Source of the DNA: an uncultured Pelagibacteraceae bacterium
Lineage (GTDB): Bacteria; Pseudomonadota; Alphaproteobacteria; Pelagibacterales; Pelagibacteraceae
Direction: 5' to 3'
Assembly: GCA_902531455.1 (NCBI GenBank)
Contig: CACAEM010000025.1
Span: 1-7,445, forward strand
DNA: 7,445 bases
Shown here: piece by piece, positions 1-6,052 of the stretch
Numbering within the stretch: position 1 is the stretch's first letter
How the letters are laid out: each line of letters opens with the position of its first letter
Notes under the pieces: model-generated
The model's database searches: none
What the model saw: only the letters and a program-made list of their open reading frames with translations
What the model was told of the DNA's origin: nothing
Made by a program: the position numbers and the translations under genes

Positions 1-22
1 ATTTTTTTTATTTTATCTCCCT

Positions 23-74
23 GGCTTCTAGTTGGCTTCTAGTTATCCTATAAAATCCTAGAATAGTCTAATAA
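23..74 (-). repeat. Left-end array of cassette 1 (two 11-bp plus three 10-bp units)
   Basis: On the plus strand GGCTTCTAGTT occurs twice back to back (23-33, 34-44). It is followed by ATCCTATAAA, ATCCTAGAAT and AGTCTAATAA (45-74), so five units run in one helical register. The stop codon of the gene at 68-373 falls inside the last unit. Equivalent arrays start at 1891 and 6007. I infer a protein-binding array, possibly arm-type sites of a tyrosine recombinase; a regulatory array is the alternative. Confidence 0.75.
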
Positions 75-373
75 ACTAATTCACACCAAGAGGAGGCGTC
101 TTTTGTGTTTACTTTACACATTGCTATTTTATTTGCTTTTCTTAACATATAAATAATCGATTTATCTTCTTTATATGTATTGGAAACTTTATAACCGTTT
201 TCAAGAACAGTATTCAGATCCCATAAACAATTATTTTTTCCATCATTAAAATTTGGACAATATTCATTTACAAATTCTTTTGTGCCCTCTTTAAATTTAA
301 ACAATGGTTTAAATTCTGCAATACAATTTGAAGAAACAAATATGCAAAACAAAACAATTAAAAATTTTTTCAT
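68..373 (-). CDS. Small secreted cysteine-containing protein of unknown function
   Basis: I do not recognise a family for this 101-residue protein. Residues 1-19 form a typical signal peptide (MKK, hydrophobic core, likely cleavage after CIA before E20), so it is probably exported to the periplasm. The mature part has four cysteines (39, 49, 86, 97), enough for two disulfides, and a FKEGTKEF motif at about 27-34. A similar FKEGTEKF motif is seen in the lipoprotein at 6053-6628. The start ATG at 373 is preceded by a weak Shine-Dalgarno-like AGAG about 10 nt upstream. The gene is transcribed divergently from the small membrane protein at 443. Its stop codon (TAG) lies within the end array of the cassette. 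Confidence 0.75.
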   Translation of the reverse strand: MKKFLIVLFCIFVSSNCIAEFKPLFKFKEGTKEFVNEYCPNFNDGKNNCLWDLNTVLENGYKVSNTYKEDKSIIYMLRKANKIAMCKVNTKDASSWCELVY

Positions 374-442
374 AAAAATAATCTCTACTTATACTTATTT
401 TAGATTTACTTTTTATTAAAATTAATTAACATTTAAATTACA

Positions 443-634
443 ATGAAAAATAAAAGAAATCTGCACAATAAGTTTGCCTCGATAGGCTTGATAATACTTG
501 GATTATTGTTGCTTTATGCAACAATAAGTATGTCCTATATGGATGGAACGGTAAGAACTTTTTTAGTTGCAGGTATAATAATTACTATCTTTGGAATTTT
601 TTTATTTATAAAGAATTTTGGAAAGAAGAATTAG
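443..634 (+). CDS. Small two-helix membrane protein of unknown function
   Basis: This 63-residue product has a basic N-terminus (MKNKRNLHNK), a first hydrophobic helix at about 12-33, a short loop containing SYMDGTVR, a second helix at about 39-57 and a lysine-rich end. This predicts a hairpin inner-membrane protein with both ends in the cytoplasm. No Shine-Dalgarno sequence is visible before the ATG. It is the only cargo gene on the plus strand, divergent from the gene at 68-373 with a 69-bp gap and convergent with the gene ending at 700. It therefore needs its own promoter, presumably in 374-442. The clean hydrophobic pattern supports a real gene; the function is unknown. Confidence 0.65.
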   Translation: MKNKRNLHNKFASIGLIILGLLLLYATISMSYMDGTVRTFLVAGIIITIFGIFLFIKNFGKKN

Positions 635-699
635 TTACTTAATTCGACACTTATAATCACCGTACCAAAAGTTTGAAATTCATTAATTTATTTTCCTAA

Positions 700-1245
700 T
701 CATTTGATTTTGCATTCAAAAATACTAGCCGCAATAATGCCTTCTAAACTTTGTTTATCGACAACACTGTTAAAAGTTTTAACTTTCATTGAATGTATTT
801 CGATTTCTTTGTTTAAGTCTTTCTCTTTGAGTTTTTCAATATCGTAATGTCTGACTTTTTTTTCTGGTTTATCAAACTTGCTTTTTTTGTTGATTTTTAA
901 TGATTTAACTTGGCTGTAATCCATTTTGAAGACTGACATAACCATATTTGCCTGGTTACCAGTTATTGTTGCAACAGTATTTGTAATAAAATCTTTTTCA
1001 ACCGAAAGAAATTGTAAAATATTATCCTCTATAACTCCAAAATTAATAAATTTCATTTGTGTTCCAGTAGAAATAACCAAGTGCTTATCATCAAATTTAT
1101 TAAGGATTTTAAATACACTTCCATTTTGTCCATCAGTACAAAATAAAACTGTTCCTTTTTTTATTTCCGCATTAGCTGGAATTGTTAAAAAGAATATAAG
1201 TAAAAATATATAAATATGTCTAGATAGTTCTAAAAGTCTATTCAC
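700..1245 (-). CDS. Secreted protein of unknown function, GTG start
   Basis: The product has 181 residues. Residues 1-26 are a signal peptide ending in ANA before E27, so the protein is probably periplasmic. The mature part is mostly beta-like, with two cysteines (36 and 178) that could join its ends, and a lysine-rich stretch at about 113-148. I recognise no family. The start is GTG at 1245, inside the last codons of the upstream gene: the two reading frames overlap by 8 bp (1238-1245), and an AAGGA ribosome site stands 9 nt upstream of the GTG. This indicates one operon and probable translational coupling with the Rap1a-like gene at 1238-1594, so the two proteins may act together. Confidence 0.75.
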   Translation of the reverse strand: MNRLLELSRHIYIFLLIFFLTIPANAEIKKGTVLFCTDGQNGSVFKILNKFDDKHLVISTGTQMKFINFGVIEDNILQFLSVEKDFITNTVATITGNQANMVMSVFKMDYSQVKSLKINKKSKFDKPEKKVRHYDIEKLKEKDLNKEIEIHSMKVKTFNSVVDKQSLEGIIAASIFECKIK

Positions 1246-1594
1246 AAGGATAGGTCCTTACTAAATATGTTGCCATATAAAATTCTACCTGATCCTCTTT
1301 ATTATAACTACCTTTGTTCTTCTGGTGTACAATTTCTGCATCAATATAGCTAAGGAAATCATTTACATTTGGTGACCAATTACCTGGTGGACAAAACAAT
1401 TTTTTATTTAAAGTGCCTGAAACTGCACTTGTCCAAAAATTTGCATGACCAACACCATTTATGTAAACTTTAAGCATAGTTGTTATCTTACTATCATCAC
1501 TATTTCGATTAATTAAATATTTATCAGCAGTAAGTGAAAATGATGGAGCAGAAATTAAGAAACTTAAACAGATAAAAATTAATATTTTTTTCAT
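1238..1594 (-). CDS. Secreted Rap1a/Tai-like domain protein
   Basis: The product has 118 residues with a signal peptide at about 1-20 (MKKILIFICL..., cleavage near PSFS before L21). The mature domain resembles the Rap1a/Tai family. A helix at about 39-58 containing YINGVGHA is followed by FCPPGNW (C68), a helix at 75-90, a helix with YMATYLVRTYPC and a terminal cysteine C117, which would pair with C68. Rap1a was described as a periplasmic immunity protein against a type VI amidase effector. Many homologues have no known partner, and I see no effector gene here. It is the first gene of a two-gene operon with the overlapping gene at 700-1245. The start codon lies 18 nt from the ATCTC motif of the cassette repeat. 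The family call is from pattern recognition and moderately sure. Confidence 0.6.
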   Translation of the reverse strand: MKKILIFICLSFLISAPSFSLTADKYLINRNSDDSKITTMLKVYINGVGHANFWTSAVSGTLNKKLFCPPGNWSPNVNDFLSYIDAEIVHQKNKGSYNKEDQVEFYMATYLVRTYPCE

Positions 1595-1612
1595 AAATTA
1601 CTATAATATTTC

Positions 1613-1642
1613 ATCTCCTTAACTTCTAGTCTACGTCTAGTT
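1613..1642 (-). repeat. Inner repeat pair of cassette 1, cargo-start side
   Basis: ATCTC (1613-1617) is followed by AACTTCTAGTC (1621-1631) and TACGTCTAGTT (1632-1642), an 11-bp-period pair. It is a diverged copy of the left-end pair at 23-44, which shares CTTCTAGT and TCTAGTT in the same positions. It sits immediately upstream of the first gene of the operon. The same position in cassettes 2 and 3 holds a pair identical to their own left-end pair. Confidence 0.65.
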
Positions 1643-1702
1643 TGAGAGAATTTATTATTCATATTTTCCAATAAAAATAATTTAAGGTTTTTTTAAAGTG
1701 TA

Positions 1703-1752
1703 GGATTTAATGGGATTTAAGACCGTATAAGACTGTGTGAGACTATTAAATA
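1703..1752 (+). repeat. Right-end 10-bp-period array of cassette 1
   Basis: Five units repeat at exactly 10 bp: GGATTTAATG, GGATTTAAGA, CCGTATAAGA, CTGTGTGAGA and CTATTAAATA. The array ends about 15 bp before the tRNA-Leu half. Seen on the plus strand, its units (TAGGAT, AAGACT) match the reverse complement of the left-end tail units (ATCCTA, AGTCTA), so the two arrays face each other. It is likely a protein-binding array next to the insertion point. Confidence 0.7.
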
Positions 1753-1767
1753 TCTCAACCCTATGTT

Positions 1768-1806
1768 TTTTAAGTCCTTTGTGTCTACCAATTTCACCAC
1801 GAGGGC
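1768..1806 (-). pseudogene. tRNA-Leu(UAA) 5' half, copy A
   Basis: On the minus strand the sequence is a tRNA-Leu 5' half: acceptor strand GCCCTCG, a D-arm with GAAATTGGTAGAC, the 5' anticodon stem AAGGA and loop CTTAAAA with UAA anticodon. It stops there; the following bases do not supply a 3' anticodon stem, T-arm or acceptor strand. It is identical over 39 bp to copy B. The break lies in the anticodon loop, a known class of tyrosine-recombinase target. As it stands it cannot give a functional tRNA. Confidence 0.85.
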
Positions 1807-1824
1807 ATTAATGAATTTCATAAG

Positions 1825-1853
1825 TATTTATGCTAATATTTATAATTGAACAA
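1825..1853 (-). promoter_or_regulatory. Putative tRNA-Leu promoter, copy A
   Basis: On the minus strand TTGTTC (1848-1853) is separated by 17 bp from TAAATA (1825-1830), which lies 18 nt before the tRNA 5' end. The arrangement fits a sigma-70-type promoter and is conserved exactly in copy B. It would transcribe the tRNA half and then cassette 1 cargo. Confidence 0.5.
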
Positions 1854-1880
1854 GTATAATAAGTAAAATTTTTTTTATTT

Positions 1881-1931
1881 TATCTCCCCATGTACGAGGC
1901 TTGTACGAGAAGTCTTAGATAATTCTAATTA
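1881..1931 (-). repeat. Left-end array of cassette 2
   Basis: After TATCTC (1881-1886), TGTACGAGGCT (1891-1901) and TGTACGAGAA (1902-1911) form the cassette-specific pair. They are followed by GTCTTAGATA and ATTCTAATTA (1912-1931), keeping a 10-11-bp period. The stop codon of the nuclease-helicase (1925-1927) falls inside the array. The pair recurs in the same orientation at 5739-5756. Confidence 0.75.
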
Positions 1932-4900
1932 TCTCTGGGCTTTAAAATTCCTTTTCCACCAATAGAGATTTTTTTCCTATGAGAGGCAGTTAGTTTTTTA
2001 CCAAACATTGGGTTTTTACTTCCAGTATTATCTTTTACTTTTTTTTTATATGATAGTCTAATAGCTTTTTTTACTTTAACCGAAATTAAGTCTAACTTAA
2101 AATACGGCATCTTATTTAAATTTTTTTTTGTAATTAAATAATAATCTGGTTTAATAAAATTAAATTTAATCCATCGCTTTATAGTTGAGTATTGAATTTT
2201 ATAATGCTTACAAATATATGCTAATCCAACTATATTTTTTGGTGGATTTAATATTTCACCTAAAGTTTTATCTAAATATTTTTTCTCAAAATAGGGTACA
2301 TTTTTTTTTGTAGATAAAGGGTTTTTTGTAGATGTTCTAAATGAATGAACTTTTAGAATTTTTTTAGATATGAGATTATTTACCTGAGTTCCATATATCT
2401 TATATTTTTTAAGAAGATAAACTGGGCCAACCAAAGCTGATGGAATATTAATATTATCATTTATAGTTTTTATAATATTTAAATTTTTTTTGTTTCTTAA
2501 TATAAAAGGTAAAGCATTTGACTCATATGTTGCTTTAGGAGATTTAAAATAACCTTTGATTTTAAAAAGTTGATTTTTAAATGCTTTTTTTATCAATTTA
2601 GAATTACCTCCAGCGCCAATCTTGTTATTTAATTCTGTGAAAGATATGTATTTATTATGATCAAACTTTCTATTTTTTTTAATTTGATTAATTATTTTTT
2701 TAATTTGTGAATTTAGGACGTAGATTGATTTGTCACCATTCGTAGTTTCAACAATAATAGTTTTAATTTTATGAAAATTTCTAAATTTTTTATTATTTAA
2801 TGGGAAAAAATTATATTTCTTTACTGCTGAATGAATAAGTATATATCTTTTATCTTTTTTGATTTCCCTGTATTTTTTTTCTTTATCTAAAAAAAATTTA
2901 ATATCATTAATATGATAGCAAGTTTGTAATCTATTTATTACGGAATATCCGTAAATTTTGAAATTCTTATCAATGAAATCATATTTAAATCTATATCCAT
3001 AACTACTTAGATAATTTCTAGAAAATATTTTTTTATTATCAACCTCTATTGGATCAATTAGTCGATTTTGTATTTTAATTATTCTTATAATTTTTTTAGG
3101 GTAGACGTCATCATAATTTCCAGAATAATATTTAGATGCTCTTTGTCCTGCGGGTTTAATTTTAGTTTTTGTTATCCAGTTATCAAGTAATTTATGATAA
3201 TTACTATCTCTTTTTTTACTTTTGGCACTTTGTAAATTTAATGAAATAATGATTTGAAACTTTGAAACGTAGCGTTTGTCGTGAGGATGAATAATTTTTT
3301 CAAATTTCTTTGCAAGAATCAATATTTTATTTTTGTCATAATATTCACTCATTGTTGTTGAATAAAAACTTCCTTTGGGTTTGATTAATTTTTTACCTTG
3401 TCTGTGGAACCAGAAATATCTTTTTTTTAGATTTTTTACAGATACTAAATCTTTAATGTCATTTTCCTCTAGTGTTTCACCTTTAATTTTCCAGTTAATA
3501 CCAACATCCTCTAATTCTTCAATTTGATAACTCATTAAATCATTTGATCTTTTTCTCAATTTAATATTATGAATCCATTGAAAAAATTTATCTTCTTCAC
3601 TTAATTTTTTTTTATTTAAAGTGATAATTGGTGTTAATGAATGTTTATTTTTTTTAATATATTTTTTTAATTTATCTAAATAGAAATCCCATCTTGTAAG
3701 TACTCTATCTTTTATCTTATTTTTTATTTTTTTGTTAAGAACGTCTAATGAAATAATATTTTTATCACCTATAAATAATTCATTAAATTTTCTTTTTACA
3801 TTATTAAAACCTTTGGTATCGTCTGTATAATAATCTTTGATAATTTGGGCAATTTCTTTGTCATGATCTTTAATTGCATTTAAAATTTCTGCAATTAATT
3901 CATAATTTGATCTAACTAGAGCATCTTTAATATTTTCTTTTTTTTTATTTTCTACAAAAATTGGAACAAAAAGATAACCAAATTTTTTATTTACATTTCT
4001 ATTCCTAAGAGCTCTACCGGCAGATTGAATAATGTCTATCTCGCTATTTTTTGAGTCAGTAAAAGAAACTAATTCTACACTCGGTACATCAACTCCCTCT
4101 ATAAGACACCTGGCATTTGACAATATTCCATTATTAGAATTTTTAAAGTTTTCTATAATTTTCTCTCTATCGGATATTTTCATTGTTCCATCTACATGAT
4201 TACAATAAAAATTACTTAAATGTGATCCAAACCCCTCAGGCCCTTCAGCAATAAAGGATTTTGCTCGACTAACAGTTCTATGAAATGAAAAAACTTTCTT
4301 AATGTTAAGTTTTCTTATTATTTTTTTTAAAGCTATTTGTTTAGCTACCTGCTCACTTTTAATTCTTGATTTTTTAATTAGTGTTGCAGAAGTTTTTCTT
4401 TGATAAGTATCAACCTCATCTGAAGTTACAATACTGTATGCTATTTTAAATTTTGCGATACATCCTAATTGCATAGCCTTGTAGAAAGATAAATTATGAC
4501 TTATTTTTCCATAAAAAACTTCATTATCCATTGATAATAGTAATTTAGGATCACCTTCTTTTCTAAATGTTTTTTTGTTAGATATTCTTCTCGTTGCTGT
4601 CATGAATAATCTTTTTTGAATAAATATGTTTTCATTAAATAAAGGTAACTGAAAATTTGAGACTTTTGATTTGCGTAAGTTCGATAATGTAGCTGTTCTG
4701 TGAGCTTCATCAAAAACTGCAAAATCAACTTTAATACCCTTTAAAGCTTGAGCTAGTACATCAGAAGATTGGTATGTTGAAAATATTACTTTTTTAAAAT
4801 TTTTATTTTTGATTAAAAAATTTTTAATTTCATTTTTTTCTAGTGTAATTTTAAAATCTAAATCAATCTCATTTAAAATGATGCTATCTTCCCTATCAGT

Positions 4901-5710
4901 TTTATGTTTAGCTGAACATACTTGAATGGTTTTTATTTCTTTATTCAAAGTTTGCTCTAACCAATCAGAACGGATTTGCTTCACTAGGGCAATTGATGGT
5001 ACAAATACTATTGATAAATTTGGATTTATTTTCTCATATACCCATAAGCCAACATCAGTTTTTCCGGAACCGCATGCCATAATTGCAGTCGTACGATCAT
5101 GTTTTTTTAAATCCTTAAAAATATTTTTTATTGCTTCTTTTTGATATGGTTCAGGAACATGTCTATCTATTTTAATTTTTTTATTTTTTAACCAAGCTTC
5201 AATTTCTTGAAACTCATTTTTTTTTAAATTTACTAAATCCTTTCTTGAAGTAATTCTTACTCTAGATTTATTGAGAAATTCTTGAGAAATTTTTGAACAG
5301 TTTGTAAACAAATGTCTTATATCAGCCTTTTCTGATACTCCAATAAAAGTTGACAATTCATCCCAACTTAAGCTTTCGCCTTTTCTAAATTTTACTTGAT
5401 AACATGCCAAATGATTATCTTTTTTATAAATTCCATCATGACCTTTTTCATTGATATTTAATTTAAGTTTTTGATTTATCAAAAATGGAATTTTGCCTGA
5501 TGGATAAACAACTTCAGATCTATATTTATTGTTAATATTCAAAAGTGCTTCTATAAAAATTTCAAAAACATCCCCTTTTGTAATTGCGACTCCTCTATTA
5601 TTAATAGATTTTACAGTATCAATTCTTTGCTCCAATTCATTAAATGAACTTAAGTTATCAAATATCCCAGATTTTATAATCATTACTGAAAAAGGATTTT
5701 TTGAACTCAT
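1925..5710 (-). CDS. Mrr-like nuclease fused to SF2 helicase with helicase-associated and NUMOD3-like C-terminal domains
   Basis: This 1261-residue protein begins with a PD-(D/E)xK-type nuclease (about 40-150): KGDVFE at 45-50, GHDGI with D92, and YQVKF with Q105 and K107, the D...QxK form typical of Mrr-like enzymes. A superfamily 2 helicase follows (about 185-590): motif I ACGSGKT 212-218, DEAH 334-337, TAT 371-373, an IEGVDVP segment at 537-543 and motif VI QSAGRALRNR 562-571. A helicase-associated domain (about 671-741) has conserved tryptophans at 674, 712 and 740. A long lysine/isoleucine-rich region with possible helix-turn-helix segments (about 1088-1185) leads to a NUMOD3-like motif (NPMFGKK...HRKKIS, about 1229-1254), known from homing endonucleases. 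It is the sole cargo of cassette 2. No methyltransferase or partner gene is present. Phage defence or element maintenance by DNA cleavage is inferred. The start has no Shine-Dalgarno sequence. Confidence 0.85.
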   Translation of the reverse strand: MSSKNPFSVMIIKSGIFDNLSSFNELEQRIDTVKSINNRGVAITKGDVFEIFIEALLNINNKYRSEVVYPSGKIPFLINQKLKLNINEKGHDGIYKKDNHLACYQVKFRKGESLSWDELSTFIGVSEKADIRHLFTNCSKISQEFLNKSRVRITSRKDLVNLKKNEFQEIEAWLKNKKIKIDRHVPEPYQKEAIKNIFKDLKKHDRTTAIMACGSGKTDVGLWVYEKINPNLSIVFVPSIALVKQIRSDWLEQTLNKEIKTIQVCSAKHKTDREDSIILNEIDLDFKITLEKNEIKNFLIKNKNFKKVIFSTYQSSDVLAQALKGIKVDFAVFDEAHRTATLSNLRKSKVSNFQLPLFNENIFIQKRLFMTATRRISNKKTFRKEGDPKLLLSMDNEVFYGKISHNLSFYKAMQLGCIAKFKIAYSIVTSDEVDTYQRKTSATLIKKSRIKSEQVAKQIALKKIIRKLNIKKVFSFHRTVSRAKSFIAEGPEGFGSHLSNFYCNHVDGTMKISDREKIIENFKNSNNGILSNARCLIEGVDVPSVELVSFTDSKNSEIDIIQSAGRALRNRNVNKKFGYLFVPIFVENKKKENIKDALVRSNYELIAEILNAIKDHDKEIAQIIKDYYTDDTKGFNNVKRKFNELFIGDKNIISLDVLNKKIKNKIKDRVLTRWDFYLDKLKKYIKKNKHSLTPIITLNKKKLSEEDKFFQWIHNIKLRKRSNDLMSYQIEELEDVGINWKIKGETLEENDIKDLVSVKNLKKRYFWFHRQGKKLIKPKGSFYSTTMSEYYDKNKILILAKKFEKIIHPHDKRYVSKFQIIISLNLQSAKSKKRDSNYHKLLDNWITKTKIKPAGQRASKYYSGNYDDVYPKKIIRIIKIQNRLIDPIEVDNKKIFSRNYLSSYGYRFKYDFIDKNFKIYGYSVINRLQTCYHINDIKFFLDKEKKYREIKKDKRYILIHSAVKKYNFFPLNNKKFRNFHKIKTIIVETTNGDKSIYVLNSQIKKIINQIKKNRKFDHNKYISFTELNNKIGAGGNSKLIKKAFKNQLFKIKGYFKSPKATYESNALPFILRNKKNLNIIKTINDNINIPSALVGPVYLLKKYKIYGTQVNNLISKKILKVHSFRTSTKNPLSTKKNVPYFEKKYLDKTLGEILNPPKNIVGLAYICKHYKIQYSTIKRWIKFNFIKPDYYLITKKNLNKMPYFKLDLISVKVKKAIRLSYKKKVKDNTGSKNPMFGKKLTASHRKKISIGGKGILKPRDN

Positions 5711-5728
5711 AAAATAACTATAATATAT

Positions 5729-5760
5729 TATCTATCTATGTACGAGGCTTGTACGATAAT
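5729..5760 (-). repeat. Inner repeat pair of cassette 2, cargo-start side
   Basis: TATCTATCTA (5729-5738) is followed by TGTACGAGGCT (5739-5749) and TGTACGATAAT (5750-5760). The 18 bases TGTACGAGGCTTGTACGA match 1891-1908 exactly and in the same orientation. The pair lies 28 bp upstream of the ATG of the nuclease-helicase, next to a possible -10 element (plus-strand CTATAATAT at 5718-5726). It could be a recombination arm site, an operator, or both. Confidence 0.75.
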
Positions 5761-5775
5761 TGAATATATTAATAT

Positions 5776-5806
5776 AAGCTTATTTGTTAATTAAATTGAA
5801 GGTTAA
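5776..5806. other. Conserved AT-rich linker in cassette right end
   Basis: AAGCTTATTT, then a TAATT stretch and AATTGAAGGTTAA, is closely matched at 6677-6708 in cassette 3 (AAGCTTATTT...AATTGAAAGCTAA). No reading frame of note covers it. It separates the inner pair from the right array by about 65-70 bp in both cassettes. A DNA-bending protein site is possible but not shown. The rest of the gene-free stretch 5711-6052 is filled by the repeat pair, array, tRNA half, promoter and left array listed separately. Confidence 0.5.
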
Positions 5807-5826
5807 TTCTATTCTATAAGTTTTAC

Positions 5827-5876
5827 ACTGACGTTTAAACTACTCTGGACTTCTATGGACTGACTTTGACTTCTAT
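5827..5876 (+). repeat. Right-end 10-bp-period array of cassette 2
   Basis: On the plus strand ACTGACGTTT, AAACTACTCT, GGACTTCTAT, GGACTGACTT and TGACTTCTAT follow one another at 10-bp steps. The last three units and the CCCTCG next to the junction closely match cassette 3 (GGACTACTAT, GGACTGACTC), although the inner pairs of the two cassettes differ. Spacing and sequence recall the adjacent 10-bp arm-type sites of phage lambda integrase; that comparison is by eye. Confidence 0.75.
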
Positions 5877-5884
5877 CCCTCGTC

Positions 5885-5923
5885 TTTTAAGTCCTTTGTG
5901 TCTACCAATTTCACCACGAGGGC
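5885..5923 (-). pseudogene. tRNA-Leu(UAA) 5' half, copy B
   Basis: The 39 bp are identical to copy A: acceptor strand, D-arm, 5' anticodon stem and loop, with no 3' half. The next bases on the minus strand, GACGAGGG, are complementary to the acceptor strand CCCTCG instead of to the anticodon stem. It is the boundary between cassettes 2 and 3. Confidence 0.85.
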
Positions 5924-5941
5924 ATTAATGAATTTCATGAG

Positions 5942-5970
5942 TATTTATGCTAATATTTATAATTGAACAA
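5942..5970 (-). promoter_or_regulatory. Putative tRNA-Leu promoter, copy B
   Basis: TTGTTC (5965-5970), a 17-bp spacer and TAAATA (5942-5947) on the minus strand lie 18 nt ahead of the tRNA half, exactly as in copy A. Transcription from here would enter cassette 2 and reach the nuclease-helicase about 230 nt downstream. Confidence 0.5.
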
Positions 5971-5996
5971 GATTAATAAGTAAAATTTTTTTAATT

Positions 5997-6047
5997 TATC
6001 TCTCTATGCTCCAGTCTTGCTCCAGATATCCTATATTATCCTCTAAA
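5997..6047 (-). repeat. Left-end array of cassette 3
   Basis: TATCTCTCTA leads into TGCTCCAGTCT (6007-6017), TGCTCCAGAT (6018-6027), ATCCTATATT (6028-6037) and ATCCTCTAAA (6038-6047). The ATCCTATA-type tail matches cassette 1, while the TGCTCCAG pair is private to this cassette. The array ends 5 bp before the stop codon of the lipoprotein gene. Confidence 0.78.
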
Positions 6048-6052
6048 TTAAT

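Larger units (their letters stand above)
1..1767 (-). mobile_element. Cassette 1 of a tandem tRNA-Leu array (left boundary outside window)
   Basis: This is the leftmost of three tandem units inserted at a tRNA-Leu(UAA) anticodon loop. Bases 1-20 are identical to 1868-1887, the sequence that lies upstream of the next tRNA half, so the missing left boundary is expected to be another tRNA 5' half about 100 bp outside the window. The unit carries four small genes, three on the minus strand and one on the plus strand. Its end arrays lie at 23-74 and 1703-1752, and the inner repeat pair recurs at 1621-1642. The right copy of that pair has diverged from the left copy, unlike the other two cassettes, which suggests an older or composite unit. 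No recombinase gene is present. The mobile nature is inferred from architecture. Confidence 0.65.
1768..1887 (-). repeat. Duplicated tRNA half plus upstream promoter block, copy A
   Basis: About 120 bp, from the anticodon loop through the promoter to the motif TATCTC, is nearly identical to 5885-6002. Differences are few: one base after the tRNA end, a short indel near 1854 and the length of the T tract. Bases 1-20 repeat its far end exactly. The chromosomal copy C (6788-6826) shares only the tRNA half and roughly 30 bp of flank, then runs into the phosphatase gene. I infer that the block is carried by each cassette and restores the promoter and 5' half of the tRNA on insertion. Confidence 0.8.
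1768..5884 (-). mobile_element. Cassette 2: nuclease-helicase cargo unit
   Basis: This 4117-bp unit runs from one anticodon-loop junction to the next and holds a single large gene. Order on the plus strand: tRNA-Leu half with promoter block, left array, gene (minus strand), inner repeat pair, AT-rich linker, right array, next tRNA half. The inner pair TGTACGAGGCTTGTACGA is the same at both ends of the gene. No integrase is present. The unit boundaries are accurate to within the anticodon loop. Mobility is inferred from the repeated architecture. Confidence 0.7.
5885..6002 (-). repeat. Duplicated tRNA half plus upstream promoter block, copy B
   Basis: This is the second near-identical copy of the block described at 1768-1887, ending at TATCTC (5997-6002). 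The identity continues well upstream of the promoter and stops where the cassette-specific repeat pair begins. Confidence 0.8.

Noticed and set aside
23..74. CRISPR array
   Set aside because: The units are 10-11 bp without unique spacers, and there are no cas genes.
635..699. Bidirectional terminator between convergent genes
   Set aside because: No convincing GC-containing hairpin with a T tract could be found; the gap is simply AT-rich.
926..1213. Plus-strand open frame of 95 codons
   Set aside because: It lies entirely opposite the gene at 700-1245, which has a signal peptide, a ribosome site and an operon context; the opposite frame is a shadow.
1768..1806. A group I intron in tRNA-Leu(UAA), which is a classic intron site
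   Set aside because: The sequence after the anticodon loop shows no intron core elements or 3' exon, and the same 5' half repeats three times with different long cargo, which fits serial insertion better than splicing.
1925..5710. Type I or type III restriction subunit
   Set aside because: The nuclease and helicase motifs are compatible, but there is no methyltransferase or specificity gene nearby, and the C-terminal half has a NUMOD3-like motif not usual in those subunits.
4926..5717. Plus-strand open frames of 72 and 62 codons
   Set aside because: Both are antisense to conserved helicase and nuclease motifs of the large gene.
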